64,000 nt of DNA from Marinospirillum alkaliphilum DSM 21637 (GCF_900119735.1 NZ_FPJW01000001.1:344914-408913); one strand, 5' to 3'; shown: positions 1 through 10,575, counted from the stretch's first letter. Numbers and translations: made by a program. Notes: generated by a model from the sequence alone, not told the origin.

Positions 1-66
1 GCCAATCTGAACAGAGGCTAGGGATGATCAGTTGATGGGGCTGTTGCCACAGGTTTTTTAACAGAC

Positions 67-75
67 TTATCCACA
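67..75 (+). promoter_or_regulatory. perfect DnaA box
   Basis: The nine bases TTATCCACA match the strong DnaA-binding consensus exactly. A degenerate inverted copy (TGTTGATAA) follows at 82-90. The gene to the left lies outside the window, so it is unclear whether this is a promoter site, part of an origin or chance. The rest of bases 1-114 shows no gene. Confidence 0.45.
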
Positions 76-114
76 GGAAATGTTGATAACTGAATGATGA
101 GAACGGCTGGAAAA

Positions 115-147
115 GAGGTAAAAAAAAGGGCAGCTATTCAGCTGCCC
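115..147 (-). terminator. Rho-independent terminator of the 214-630 gene
   Basis: GGGCAGCT at 128-135 pairs perfectly with AGCTGCCC at 140-147 around a 4-base loop. On the minus strand the stem is followed by a run of T (A-tract at 121-127 on the plus strand). It lies about 65 bases after the stop of the minus-strand gene. Confidence 0.8.
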
Positions 148-213
148 GTCAGTGCAAAAGACGCACTCAGTCAATCGACGAAGGAAAAATTTAAAACTTG
201 TTTAGAAGCCTCT

Positions 214-630
214 TTACCAACCACTGGCCATGGCCAGTGGTTGTTGCTGGTAGAGCTGTGCAGCAAGGCTGACAGCCAGATCGGAATCCTGTTGCAGTTG
301 CTCGATCAAGGCATTATCCAGGTCGTCACGTTTGGCAACAGCAAGTCTGACGGCTGCTTCCGGGTCCTGGCTCAGTTGCAGCAAGGCGATATAACCGGGT
401 TTGCCGCGCCTGGCGATCATCAGGCGTACCCTGCTGTCTGGATGTGCTGCCAGCTCATCTGCCAGGTCTGTCGGCAGGCTGGGGTTCTGTGCCAGTACAA
501 AGGCCAGTTCTGGATGGCGTGCATGGATGCTGCGCCAGGTTTCGGGGCGAGCCGAAAGGCTGAGCACCAGTTGCTGTTCCAGGTGTTCTTTACTTTGAAG
601 CAGGGTTTTCAGCTGTTGGGTATCAATCAT
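214..630 (-). CDS. small helical-repeat protein, LRV/HEAT-like
   Basis: A 138-residue soluble protein with no signal peptide or membrane segment. From about residue 35 onward it consists of short helical units in which leucine and alanine recur with motifs such as LAQNPSLP, PDSRVRLMIARR and PEAAVRLAVAKR. This resembles the leucine-rich-repeat variant (LRV) or short HEAT repeats, which usually act as protein-binding scaffolds. The ATG at 630 has a GGAGG five bases upstream, so the start is well supported. It is monocistronic, with its own terminator, and faces away from the response regulator gene. No specific function can be given. An overlapping plus-strand frame at 94-675 is taken as its shadow. 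Confidence 0.7.
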   Translation of the reverse strand: MIDTQQLKTLLQSKEHLEQQLVLSLSARPETWRSIHARHPELAFVLAQNPSLPTDLADELAAHPDSRVRLMIARRGKPGYIALLQLSQDPEAAVRLAVAKRDDLDNALIEQLQQDSDLAVSLAAQLYQQQPLAMASGW

Positions 631-827
631 GCTGGCCTCCGAAATGCTGCGCTTGCTTGCTATACGAAAGTATAAAGCATTCGGTAGTAAAATTACAAGG
701 TGTTGGGCGTTTATAAGACCTTGGCGATTTGTCTTGGTTTTCTGACAGCATTTATTTTGTGTTTTGTTAATCTTTACTTAATGATGTAATCTTTTCTTGA
801 TTAGGGTTGGCGGAAGTTGGGGGCTTT

Positions 828-1526
828 ATGCGAGATAACTGCATCTATAACGTCCTCATCGCATCGGAAGATGAAGACTTTTCAAGACAGCTGGAGGAAG
901 CCTTGGGTGAGTTCAGCATCCAGGGATACAAGGCTGCCGGGGCACGCGACTTTTATAGTCTGTTGGAGTACCAGCCTTACGACCTGCTGTTGCTGGATCG
1001 GGACTTGGGTGAAGAGGATGGTTTGGTGGTGCTCAGGCGTCTGCGACAGCATCAGGATCTACCGGTGTTTGTGTTATCCGGCGACCAGGATTGCCGTAGT
1101 CAGCTGGCGGTACTGGAAATGGGGGCTGATGATTGCATTGGCAAGCCTGTTTCTCCTGACCTGGTTGCAGCCAAGACCCGTAATTTTCTCAAGCGCATCG
1201 GGTTTCGTGATCATGGCAGCAAACCCAGTGCGCAGCGCTGGCACTTTTCCGGCTGGACCCTGGATGCAACAACACGCATGGTGACCGGCACAGAAGGAAA
1301 AAGCATCAAGCTGACCCGCGCCGAATTTGATCTGTTACATGCCCTTCTGCACGCCGAAGGGCAGCCCTTGTCAAAGATGCAACTGGCTGATGCGGTGAGT
1401 AAAGGCAGTGTACAGGCCAGCGTGGATACCATTGCGGTTCTGGTGCATCGTCTGCGCCGTAAGCTGGGTGGCAAGGATGTGATTCAGACCTTCTCCGGTG
1501 TGGGTTATCGCATTTGTACGACGTAA
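828..1526 (+). CDS. OmpR/PhoB-type response regulator (orphan)
   Basis: A 232-residue two-component response regulator that should bind DNA when phosphorylated. The receiver domain spans about residues 5-120, with the acidic pair in EDED (14-17), phospho-acceptor Asp57 in LLLLDRDL, Ser84 in the switch position and Lys106 in GKP. A winged helix follows (about 135-232), with the RRKLG recognition region and the C-terminal GVGYRI wing. ATG 828 is preferred because it sits just before the first receiver strand and has a G-rich Shine-Dalgarno-like stretch; an in-frame TTG at 807 is the alternative. No histidine kinase gene is adjacent. The next gene, 84 bases downstream on the same strand, is an amino acid decarboxylase, which is the most obvious target, though this is inference. 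Confidence 0.9.
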   Translation: MRDNCIYNVLIASEDEDFSRQLEEALGEFSIQGYKAAGARDFYSLLEYQPYDLLLLDRDLGEEDGLVVLRRLRQHQDLPVFVLSGDQDCRSQLAVLEMGADDCIGKPVSPDLVAAKTRNFLKRIGFRDHGSKPSAQRWHFSGWTLDATTRMVTGTEGKSIKLTRAEFDLLHALLHAEGQPLSKMQLADAVSKGSVQASVDTIAVLVHRLRRKLGGKDVIQTFSGVGYRICTT

Positions 1527-1540
1527 CAGAAATTCATTGG

Positions 1541-1591
1541 TTTTCAGCAGGTGGATGCGTTAGATTGCGCACTTTGTCCACCTATTGAAAA
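1541..1591. promoter_or_regulatory. imperfect inverted repeat upstream of the decarboxylase gene
   Basis: TTTTCA-GC-AGGTGGA (1541-1555) is mirrored by TCCACCT-AT-TGAAAA (1577-1591), 13 of 15 positions pairing. A small inner stem TGCG/CGCA lies at 1556-1559 and 1568-1571. No T-run follows, so it is unlikely to be an intrinsic terminator. It sits 18 bases before the decarboxylase ATG and could be an operator or an mRNA structure covering the ribosome-binding region. Confidence 0.4.
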
Positions 1592-1609
1592 TCAGGCAGG
1601 CCAGCACGC

Positions 1610-3868
1610 ATGAAATTCCGCTTTCCCGTTGTAGTTGTTGATGAAGATTTCCGCTCTGAAAACATCTCCGGTTCCGGTATCCGGGATCTTGCAGAGGCCA
1701 TCAGCAAGGAAGGCATGGAGGTGGTGGGGTACACCAGTTATGGTGACCTGACTGCCTTTGCCCAGCAGGCCAGTCGTGCCTCCTGCTTCATTGTGTCGAT
1801 TGATGATGAAGAATTTAACGATGCTGTTGATGGTGTAGACCGTGCCGTTGAAGTCATCGGCAGCTTCATCCGTGAAGTGCGCAAGCGCAATCACGACATC
1901 CCGATTTTCCTTTACGGTGAAACCCGTACCTCGCGCCATATTCCCAACGATATCCTGCGTGAACTGCATGGCTTTATTCACATGTTTGAGGACACGCCGG
2001 AGTTTGTGGCACGTCACATCATCCGTGAAGCCAAAAAATACCTGGATGCCTTGGCGCCGCCCTTTTTCACGGCACTGATGGACTATGCCAGTGACTCTTC
2101 CTATTCCTGGCACTGCCCCGGCCATTCCGGTGGTGTGGCTTTTCTGAAAAGCCCGGTGGGGCAGATGTTCCACCAGTTTTTTGGTGAAAACATGCTGCGT
2201 GCCGACGTATGCAATGCTGTGGATGAGCTGGGTCAGTTACTGGATCACACCGGCCCGGTGGCGGCCAGTGAACAGAATGCCGCGCGCATTTTCGGCTGTG
2301 ATCACCTGTTTTTTGTCACCAACGGCACTTCCACCTCCAACAAGGTGGTGTGGCACTCCACGGTGGCACCGGGCGACATCGTTGTGGTGGACCGTAACTG
2401 CCACAAATCGATCCTGCACTCCATCATCATGACGGGCGCCATTCCGGTGTTCCTGATGCCGACCCGCAACCATTACGGCATCATCGGGCCGATCCCGAAA
2501 AGTGAGTTTGATCCCGAGACCATCCGTCAGAAGATTGAAGCCAACCCCTTTGCCCGGGTGGCAGAAAACAAGAAGCCGCGCATTCTGACCATCACTCAGT
2601 CCACCTATGATGGCATCCTCTATAACGTGGAGGAGATCAAGCAGGTCCTCGGCAGTACCATCGACACCCTGCATTTTGATGAAGCCTGGTTGCCTCATGC
2701 GGCCTTCCATGAGTTTTATCGCAACATGCACGCCATTGGTGCCGACCGTCCGCGCTCGGAAGAAACGCTGGTGTTTGCCACCCAGTCCACCCACAAGCTG
2801 CTGGCCGGTCTGTCTCAGGCCTCACAGATTCTGGTGCAGGACAGCAAGAGCCGCAAACTGGACCGTTACCGTTTCAACGAATCCTACCTGATGCACTCAT
2901 CCACCAGCCCGCAGTACGCCATCATTGCTTCTTGTGATGTGGCGGCAGCGATGATGGAAGAGCCCGGTGGCCATGCGCTGGTGGAAGAATCCATCCATGA
3001 AGCCATCGACTTCCGCCGCGCCATGCGCAAGGTGGATGAAGAGTTCGGTGACACTGACTGGTGGTTCAAGGTCTGGGGACCGGATCATCTGACAGTGGAT
3101 GAAGGCATTGGTGACCGGGATGACTGGGTGATCCACTCCGGTGACAACTGGCACGGTTTTGGTGACATCAAAACCGGCTTCAACATGCTCGACCCGATCA
3201 AGGCCACCATCATCACCCCCGGCCTGGATGTGGATGGCAACTTTGACGAGCAGGGCATTCCGGCGGCCATTGTCAGCAAATACCTGGCTGAACATGGCAT
3301 CATCATTGAAAAAACCGGTCTTTATTCCTTCTTCATCATGTTCACCATCGGCATCACCAAGGGCCGCTGGAACTCCATGGTGACCGAGCTGCAGCAGTTC
3401 AAGGACGACTACGACCGCAACCAGCCGCTGTGGCGGGTGATGCCGGAATTTGCCGCGCGCAACCCGCGTTACGAGCGCACCGGCCTACGTGATCTGTGTA
3501 CTGCCATCCACCAGGTTTACAAGGAATACAACCTGGCACGGATCACCACCGACATGTACCTGTCGAAGATCGAACCGGCCATGCTGCCTGCGGATGCCTG
3601 GGCAAAAATGGCCCACCGCCAGGTGGAGCGTTGCCCGATTGATGATCTGGAAGGGCGCATCACTGCCATTCTGGTCACCCCCTATCCGCCGGGTATTCCA
3701 CTGCTGATCCCAGGTGAGCGATTCAACAACACCATCGTGCGTTACCTGAAGTTCGTACGTGACTTCAATGAACGCTTCCCCGGCTTTGAGACCGATGTAC
3801 ACGGCCTGGCACGGGAAGTGGTGGACGGTGTGGAAGGCTACTACGTGGATGTGGTCAAAGAAGACTGA
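1610..3868 (+). CDS. PLP-dependent Orn/Lys/Arg decarboxylase (LdcA/AdiA-like)
   Basis: A 752-residue fold-type I PLP enzyme that decarboxylates a basic amino acid, giving a polyamine such as cadaverine or agmatine and consuming a proton. The N-terminal flavodoxin-like wing domain (about 1-125) is followed by the large PLP domain. HCPGHSGG and NGTSTSNK are typical, and the Schiff-base lysine is Lys396 in the STHKLLAGLSQ motif. The C-terminus carries YPPGIPLLIPGERF. Length and sequence closely resemble the Pseudomonas LdcA lysine decarboxylase as I remember it, but substrate preference within this family cannot be read safely. It follows the orphan response regulator by 84 bases with an inverted repeat between them. 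Roles in acid resistance or lysine catabolism are possible. Confidence 0.9.
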   Translation: MKFRFPVVVVDEDFRSENISGSGIRDLAEAISKEGMEVVGYTSYGDLTAFAQQASRASCFIVSIDDEEFNDAVDGVDRAVEVIGSFIREVRKRNHDIPIFLYGETRTSRHIPNDILRELHGFIHMFEDTPEFVARHIIREAKKYLDALAPPFFTALMDYASDSSYSWHCPGHSGGVAFLKSPVGQMFHQFFGENMLRADVCNAVDELGQLLDHTGPVAASEQNAARIFGCDHLFFVTNGTSTSNKVVWHSTVAPGDIVVVDRNCHKSILHSIIMTGAIPVFLMPTRNHYGIIGPIPKSEFDPETIRQKIEANPFARVAENKKPRILTITQSTYDGILYNVEEIKQVLGSTIDTLHFDEAWLPHAAFHEFYRNMHAIGADRPRSEETLVFATQSTHKLLAGLSQASQILVQDSKSRKLDRYRFNESYLMHSSTSPQYAIIASCDVAAAMMEEPGGHALVEESIHEAIDFRRAMRKVDEEFGDTDWWFKVWGPDHLTVDEGIGDRDDWVIHSGDNWHGFGDIKTGFNMLDPIKATIITPGLDVDGNFDEQGIPAAIVSKYLAEHGIIIEKTGLYSFFIMFTIGITKGRWNSMVTELQQFKDDYDRNQPLWRVMPEFAARNPRYERTGLRDLCTAIHQVYKEYNLARITTDMYLSKIEPAMLPADAWAKMAHRQVERCPIDDLEGRITAILVTPYPPGIPLLIPGERFNNTIVRYLKFVRDFNERFPGFETDVHGLAREVVDGVEGYYVDVVKED

Positions 3869-3978
3869 TCGTTTGGAGGTTTCCTTCCCAGTCCGGACGG
3901 ATTCCTCCAGAACTTCCTGATTCGGTATGTAGAGAATAGTGGTACCGCCGTGTCGCATTCTTATCGTGAGGATGAACA

Positions 3979-4248
3979 GTGGGTTTTAAGAAGATAAACA
4001 TGCCGATATTCTTGATAGTGTTAATCGTTTTAAATGCCCTGCTTTGTTTGTTTTTTGCCAGCATGACGTATGAAAGGGCACTACTTCCTTATGATGAGCT
4101 AGGGCGTTATTTTGATGGGCAGATTGTGTGGCATGAGCAGGCTGCAGGTGTTTATGCGCTGATTTCTACTATGTTATTGGCTTTAACCTTGGTGATGACT
4201 TGCGTTTTAGTCAAAAAAATCAAATACAAAGAAAGCGAGTCGCATTAA
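3979..4248 (+). CDS. small two-helix membrane protein, unknown
   Basis: An 89-residue hydrophobic protein with two predicted membrane helices at about residues 8-28 and 57-80. Between them lies a polar loop (YERALLPYDELGRYFDGQ), and a short basic tail (KKIKYKES) follows. The GTG at 3979 is preferred because TGAGGA lies about seven bases upstream; an in-frame ATG at 4000 lacks a good ribosome-binding site. The codon use and AT content look somewhat richer than its neighbours. I do not recognise the family. It lies convergent with the draG gene, 16 bases away. Confidence 0.6.
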   Translation: MGFKKINMPIFLIVLIVLNALLCLFFASMTYERALLPYDELGRYFDGQIVWHEQAAGVYALISTMLLALTLVMTCVLVKKIKYKESESH

Positions 4249-4264
4249 GTGCAGCGATGGTTTT

Positions 4265-5170
4265 TCAGGGTTTTGTCAGCAGTTGATCGGCGAGTTCAAG
4301 AATTTCCTTCCCCATCACCACCCGTTGCTGCCAGTGTTCGGGTATGCCTTCCAGGCCGTACCAGGCACCGGCGATCTGTCCACAGACGGCAGCGGTGGTG
4401 TCTGCATCATCCCCCAGGTTGGCTGCGGCCAGCACGGCATCACTGAAGTTGCTGGTGTGATGAAAACACCAGAGTGCTGCTTCCAGGCAGTCAATCACAT
4501 AACCACTGCCTTTGATCTGATCCCTGTTTTTTTCCCGATACTCTCCTTGCTGTATGGCTTGAACCTTGGTGGTTTCCGGGCTGTAGTGGTCGATTTGCAG
4601 CAGTGCTTCGCGTGTCTGGCTGTTGCCTGCATAGGCCTGGTGCAGCAGTGCGGCAAAATAACGGCAGGCATCGATGCATTCTTTGGCACCGTGAGTGGTG
4701 CGTGAGCTTTCACCGGCAAAGTGCAGTGCCTGTTTGGTATCGGGGCTGTAGTACATCACCACCGGGGCCAGTCGCATCAGTGAGCCGTTGCCAGCGGTGA
4801 AGGGGTCACGGGAACCGGCCAGCGGATTGCCGGTGCGCAGAAAGCTGCTGATGGCTTCGGAAACGGTGACACCGATGTCAAAACAGCGGCCATTGCTGCT
4901 CATGTAACCACTGGAGCGCCAGTCGCAGTAACGGCGCATCTGGTCTTCGGCATCAAAACCCCGGCATTCCAGCAGTGAATGGGCCAGACACAGGGCCATG
5001 GAGGTGTCGTCCGTCCACTGGCCGGGTTTGAGGAAAAACGGCCCGCCACCGACCATGTCGCTGATGGGTTCAAAACTGCCCCTTTCACGAAATTCCAGTG
5101 TGGTGCCCAGTGCATCGCCAACGGCCAGGCCTAGCAGGGAACCGCGATAGCGTTGCTGTCGATCAGGCAT
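4265..5170 (-). CDS. draG: ADP-ribosylglycohydrolase (DraG-like)
   Basis: A 301-residue protein of the ADP-ribosylglycohydrolase family, which removes ADP-ribose from arginine in target proteins. The dimanganese site is recognisable as TDDTSM (53-58) near the N-terminus and GDDADT (253-258) near the C-terminus; the core motifs GNGSLMR and TTHG are also present. The N-terminal GSLLGLAVGDALG is typical. ATG 5170 has AGGAGA about nine bases upstream. The divergent neighbour is clearly a DraT-type ADP-ribosyltransferase, so this is best read as the removing half of a reversible nitrogenase-reductase switch. No nif gene is in the window, so a different target is possible. Confidence 0.88.
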   Translation of the reverse strand: MPDRQQRYRGSLLGLAVGDALGTTLEFRERGSFEPISDMVGGGPFFLKPGQWTDDTSMALCLAHSLLECRGFDAEDQMRRYCDWRSSGYMSSNGRCFDIGVTVSEAISSFLRTGNPLAGSRDPFTAGNGSLMRLAPVVMYYSPDTKQALHFAGESSRTTHGAKECIDACRYFAALLHQAYAGNSQTREALLQIDHYSPETTKVQAIQQGEYREKNRDQIKGSGYVIDCLEAALWCFHHTSNFSDAVLAAANLGDDADTTAAVCGQIAGAWYGLEGIPEHWQQRVVMGKEILELADQLLTKP

Positions 5171-5207
5171 CCGGCGTTTTCTCCTGTTGTTCAGTCAAAA
5201 AATCTTT

Positions 5208-6125
5208 ATGCTGTCCGGGATGATAACTGAGCGGGCGACACCCATCTTGATCCATCGCAACAGCCTTTCTTCCGTACCTTCTGCCCTGGAGCTGGCCATT
5301 GCCACCAGCGGTGAGGCAACGCTGCCGGTGTGGGCGCGGCGTTCATTCAATCGTTGCAACCTGCCGCCAGTGATTCTCGGCAGCCTGACCTTTCAGCAGC
5401 AACCGGTGCCCCTGTTGATTGATGGGGTGCATGATCTGCACCGGCGTTTTTTCATGGCGCTGGATGAGCTGGTCGATCCGGCGCTGCGGGCGCTGCATTT
5501 TCGTCAGTACATGTGTTCGGCGTTTCTGTTGAATCAGGTTGATCTGGCCGGTGCTGATCCTGCACGTCAGCGTCTGAAGCGCCACAAGGCAGACTACCTG
5601 CGGTTATTGCGTGGCTGGTTGTTTAATGCCGATGGCATGGAGGCGGCGGTGTTAAAGCACTGGGTGGAGTCGCGCTTTGGTTTGTTGCCGCGTAACCACC
5701 GGAGTTCGTTAAAGGACTTCAACAGTGCGTGTTATGCCGCTTATCAGGCTGAGGTATCACGCGGTTTGTACAACGCCAACGCGCTGGAAGCGCAGCTGGA
5801 CCTGCTGTACAGCTTCTGTCAGTACGAACTGGCGCGGCGTTTTCCGGGGCAGCAGCACTGGTTGTTGTATCGTGGGGTGAACCGGATTGAAGCCCATGAG
5901 TTGCTGGGCTCCAGTGAATCCGACTGCTGCCGTTTGGTACTGAATAACCTGAATTCGTTCAGCAGTGATCGGGATATGGCCGGAGCCTTTGGTGATGCGA
6001 TTCTGGAAACCCGGGTGCCCGGCCCGAAGTTGCTGTATTTCCCCGGCCTGTTGCCCGATGTGCTGCAGGGAGAGCAGGAACATCTGGTGATTGGCGGGGT
6101 GTATCAGGTGCAACTGGGCCGGTAG
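5208..6125 (+). CDS. draT: NAD+-dinitrogen-reductase ADP-D-ribosyltransferase
   Basis: A 305-residue protein (from ATG 5208) resembling Rhodospirillum rubrum DraT over most of its length. DraT transfers ADP-ribose from NAD+ to an arginine of nitrogenase Fe protein (NifH), switching it off in response to ammonium or energy loss. Visible landmarks are NRCNLP (48-53), the LRLLRGWLF block, ESRFGLLPR, EAQLDLLY, CQYELARR, YRGVNR (221-226, likely the R of the R-S-E triad), NSFS (about 250) and EQE (about 289). The start is uncertain: ATG 5208, ATG 5220 and TTG 5187 all lack a clear ribosome-binding site. Only 37 bases separate this start from that of draG, so promoters must overlap coding sequence. 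Confidence 0.88.
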   Translation: MLSGMITERATPILIHRNSLSSVPSALELAIATSGEATLPVWARRSFNRCNLPPVILGSLTFQQQPVPLLIDGVHDLHRRFFMALDELVDPALRALHFRQYMCSAFLLNQVDLAGADPARQRLKRHKADYLRLLRGWLFNADGMEAAVLKHWVESRFGLLPRNHRSSLKDFNSACYAAYQAEVSRGLYNANALEAQLDLLYSFCQYELARRFPGQQHWLLYRGVNRIEAHELLGSSESDCCRLVLNNLNSFSSDRDMAGAFGDAILETRVPGPKLLYFPGLLPDVLQGEQEHLVIGGVYQVQLGR

Positions 6126-6140
6126 GTTTTAACACATGTT

Positions 6141-6965
6141 TTAGCGCATAGGGTAGCCCTGGCGGCGAATCACCGGGCCGATCTGTGAACGGGCAGTGCC
6201 ACCGGCATCGATGTCTTGCAAGCGCTCAATCACATGACCGCTCCAGTCAGAGACGTTGATCTTCTGCTCCTGATAAAACTCGCCCAGGCGCTGATCAAAA
6301 GCGCTGATCAACTCATCCTGCTGCGGATGGGGCTGGTAGGTTTCCCGATGCAGAATCACTGCCTGTGGCAGGCGGGGTTTGATGGCGGCAGGTTTGTCCG
6401 GGTCCGGGTAACCGATGGCCATGCCAAACACCGGGAACACCAGCGGTGGCAGTTGCAGTTCATCCACAGTGGCCTGCAGGTCATTACGCAGCGAGCCAAG
6501 GTAAACGGTTCCCAGTCCCAGGGATTCCGCTGCCAGTGCGGCATTCTGGGCAGCCAGAGCCGCATCCACACTACCGATCAGGGCGCTGTCAAAATAATCC
6601 AGTGCGGGCAGTTCAGCGCCGCGTTTTGTGGCCTGCTGTTGAATGCGTGAAAAGTCTGCCAGCCATACCAGAATCGCCGGTGCCCTGGCGACATGAGCCT
6701 GACGCGCAATTTTGGACAGGCGTTCCTTGCGGGCCGGGTCTTCCACCACCAGCAGGCTCCAGACTTGCAGGTTGGATGAGGTGGCTGCTGACTGGGCGGT
6801 GGCCAGCAGGGTTTCCAGCCATCCTTCCGGCAGGGGTTGATCACTGTAGGCACGCACACTGCGGTGGGCCAGGATCTGTTCAATCACCGGGTTGCTGATC
6901 AGCCGTTCCTGCTGGTGGTCATCACGGTAGCGTTCCTGCCAGAGTGTTTTTGTAGGAGTGGTCAT
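6141..6965 (-). CDS. NfsA-type flavin nitroreductase / NADPH oxidoreductase
   Basis: A 274-residue FMN-dependent oxidoreductase of the nitroreductase superfamily, larger NfsA-like branch. The N-terminal RSVRAYSDQPLP motif binds FMN phosphate, followed by ATSSNLQVWS. GLGTVYLG and the GMAIGYPDP segment are typical of NADPH-dependent NfsA/flavin reductases. Such enzymes reduce nitroaromatics, quinones or azo compounds by two electrons in the cytoplasm; the true substrate is unknown. It converges with draT, leaving 15 bases between the stops, and is divergent from katG, which fits an oxidative or electrophile stress setting, though no shared regulator site could be established. Confidence 0.85.
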   Translation of the reverse strand: MTTPTKTLWQERYRDDHQQERLISNPVIEQILAHRSVRAYSDQPLPEGWLETLLATAQSAATSSNLQVWSLLVVEDPARKERLSKIARQAHVARAPAILVWLADFSRIQQQATKRGAELPALDYFDSALIGSVDAALAAQNAALAAESLGLGTVYLGSLRNDLQATVDELQLPPLVFPVFGMAIGYPDPDKPAAIKPRLPQAVILHRETYQPHPQQDELISAFDQRLGEFYQEQKINVSDWSGHVIERLQDIDAGGTARSQIGPVIRRQGYPMR

Positions 6966-7044
6966 GCCGGTTTTCTCTTCAGGTTTATACTCATCAGTCC
7001 AGCGATGCTAGCATTTTTTACCGCTCACGCCATCCGGTTGCTGA

Positions 7045-9363
<2,319 letters not shown>

Positions 9364-9391
9364 GTTGCCGCTGTAAACGCCTGAAAAGCAG

Positions 9392-9428
9392 AAAACCCCG
9401 GCCAGCTGAACACTGGTCGGGGTTTTTT
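9392..9428. terminator. bidirectional Rho-independent terminator after katG
   Basis: CCCCGGCCAG (9396-9405) pairs with CTGGTCGGGG (9413-9422), with one G-T wobble and a 7-base loop. It is followed by six T and preceded by four A, so it can serve katG on the plus strand and the small exported protein gene on the minus strand. Confidence 0.9.
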
Positions 9429-9448
9429 AATGGCTGGCACAGTTCTTG

Positions 9449-9778
9449 TCAGTCCAGATGCTCCAGGGTTGCCACAATGTCTTTCCTGGAGACATCCACT
9501 TTCCAGAAGGTGTAGCTGTCACCATCACTGTCGATCAGACGAATGTCAAATACCGGGCTTTTGTAACCGCGCAAATTGATTCGGGTGGTTTTTCCGTTGC
9601 CCAGCACGTCGTTGCCCAGCACATCCTCTTCCCAGGAGGTGGAGTCTGCAGGGCTGACATAGATGAACATGATGGTGTAGCCGGTCTTGTTGGTGATATC
9701 AACGTAATAATCCGCTGCTTGCAGGTTGGTAGCCAGAAACAGCAGTAGCAGGGACAGCATCCAGGATCGCAGGTGCAT
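9449..9778 (-). CDS. small exported protein, unknown beta-rich domain
   Basis: A 109-residue protein with a classical Sec signal peptide: a positive start, a leucine-rich core and a likely cleavage after LQA near residue 21. The mature 88 residues are predicted to be mainly beta strands, with NKTGYTIMFIYVSPADSTSWEED and the duplicated phrase VLGNDVLGN followed by GKTTRINL. It contains no cysteine after the signal. It is probably periplasmic or secreted. I recall similar short proteins in other gammaproteobacteria with unhelpful names, but no function is established to my knowledge. It shares the terminator with katG, facing it. Confidence 0.7.
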   Translation of the reverse strand: MHLRSWMLSLLLLFLATNLQAADYYVDITNKTGYTIMFIYVSPADSTSWEEDVLGNDVLGNGKTTRINLRGYKSPVFDIRLIDSDGDSYTFWKVDVSRKDIVATLEHLD

Positions 9779-9887
9779 GATGGGAAGCCTCTCGGAGACA
9801 GGGGTAAGGATGAATGTAAATCTGTGCTAAAAATAAATCAATGATCCGCTGGTTGATGTCTTGTTGTTGACGGAGTATCCGGCCGTG

Positions 9888-10523
9888 TCAGCTGCTTTTA
9901 ACGCTGGTCAGCAACAGGGCTGCGGCCACAAAAGTGCCGCCGAAGGTTCTGTTCATCAACGTCTGGTGCCGGGGTTGTTGCAGCAGGCGCAGCACCTTGG
10001 CTGCCAGCCCTGTGTAACCGGCCATCACCACCAGATCCACGCAGACCATGGTGATGGTCATGATGAGATACTGTGGCAACAACGGTTGCTGTGGATTGAT
10101 GAACTGCGGCAGTACCGCAAGAATGAAGATGATCGCCTTGGGGTTGCTGGCATTGACCAGAAAACCGCGTAACACCAGCGCCATGGCCGTGGTTCGGGTT
10201 TTATGCTCCTGATCGGCCTGTACCACTGTGATGGGTGCATGCCACTGTTTCCAGCCCAGGTAGAGCAGGTAGGCCACACCACACCATTTGATGATGCCAA
10301 AGGCCATTTCCGAGGTGCTCAGGATGGCACCCAGACCGGCAGCGACTACGGCTACCTGTAACAGCAGGGCCAGTTGCAGGCCAATGGCATTCCAGTAACC
10401 GGTGCGAAAGCCGTGATTCAGACCGGAGGACATGGATGCAATGGCTCCGGCACCAGGCGACAGGCTGATGAACCAGCAGGCAAGAAACAAGGCAATCCAG
10501 GTTTCCAGGGTCATGATGGGCAT
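9888..10523 (-). CDS. LysE/RhtB family amino acid exporter
   Basis: A 211-residue inner-membrane protein with five to six hydrophobic helices and the family signature SLSPGAGAIASMSSGLNHG in the first loop, where LysE/RhtB proteins have SPGP. NPKAIIF near residue 130 is the second family motif. Members export amino acids such as lysine, threonine or homoserine lactones by proton exchange; substrate cannot be assigned here. The ATG at 10523 sits in the 52-base gap to the divergent TraB/GumN gene. No neighbouring LysG-type regulator is present. Confidence 0.87.
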   Translation of the reverse strand: MPIMTLETWIALFLACWFISLSPGAGAIASMSSGLNHGFRTGYWNAIGLQLALLLQVAVVAAGLGAILSTSEMAFGIIKWCGVAYLLYLGWKQWHAPITVVQADQEHKTRTTAMALVLRGFLVNASNPKAIIFILAVLPQFINPQQPLLPQYLIMTITMVCVDLVVMAGYTGLAAKVLRLLQQPRHQTLMNRTFGGTFVAAALLLTSVKSS

Positions 10524-10575
10524 CCCCGTGTAAAAGGGCTATCTTAACAGAAGAAAACCACTGCAAGGAGAGGGC

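Noticed and set aside
1-120. replication origin
   Set aside because: Only one perfect DnaA box is visible and no dnaA, dnaN, rpmH or similar neighbours occur.
94-675. 193-codon plus-strand frame across the 214-630 gene
   Set aside because: The minus-strand gene has a good ribosome-binding site, repeat structure and terminator; this frame has none.
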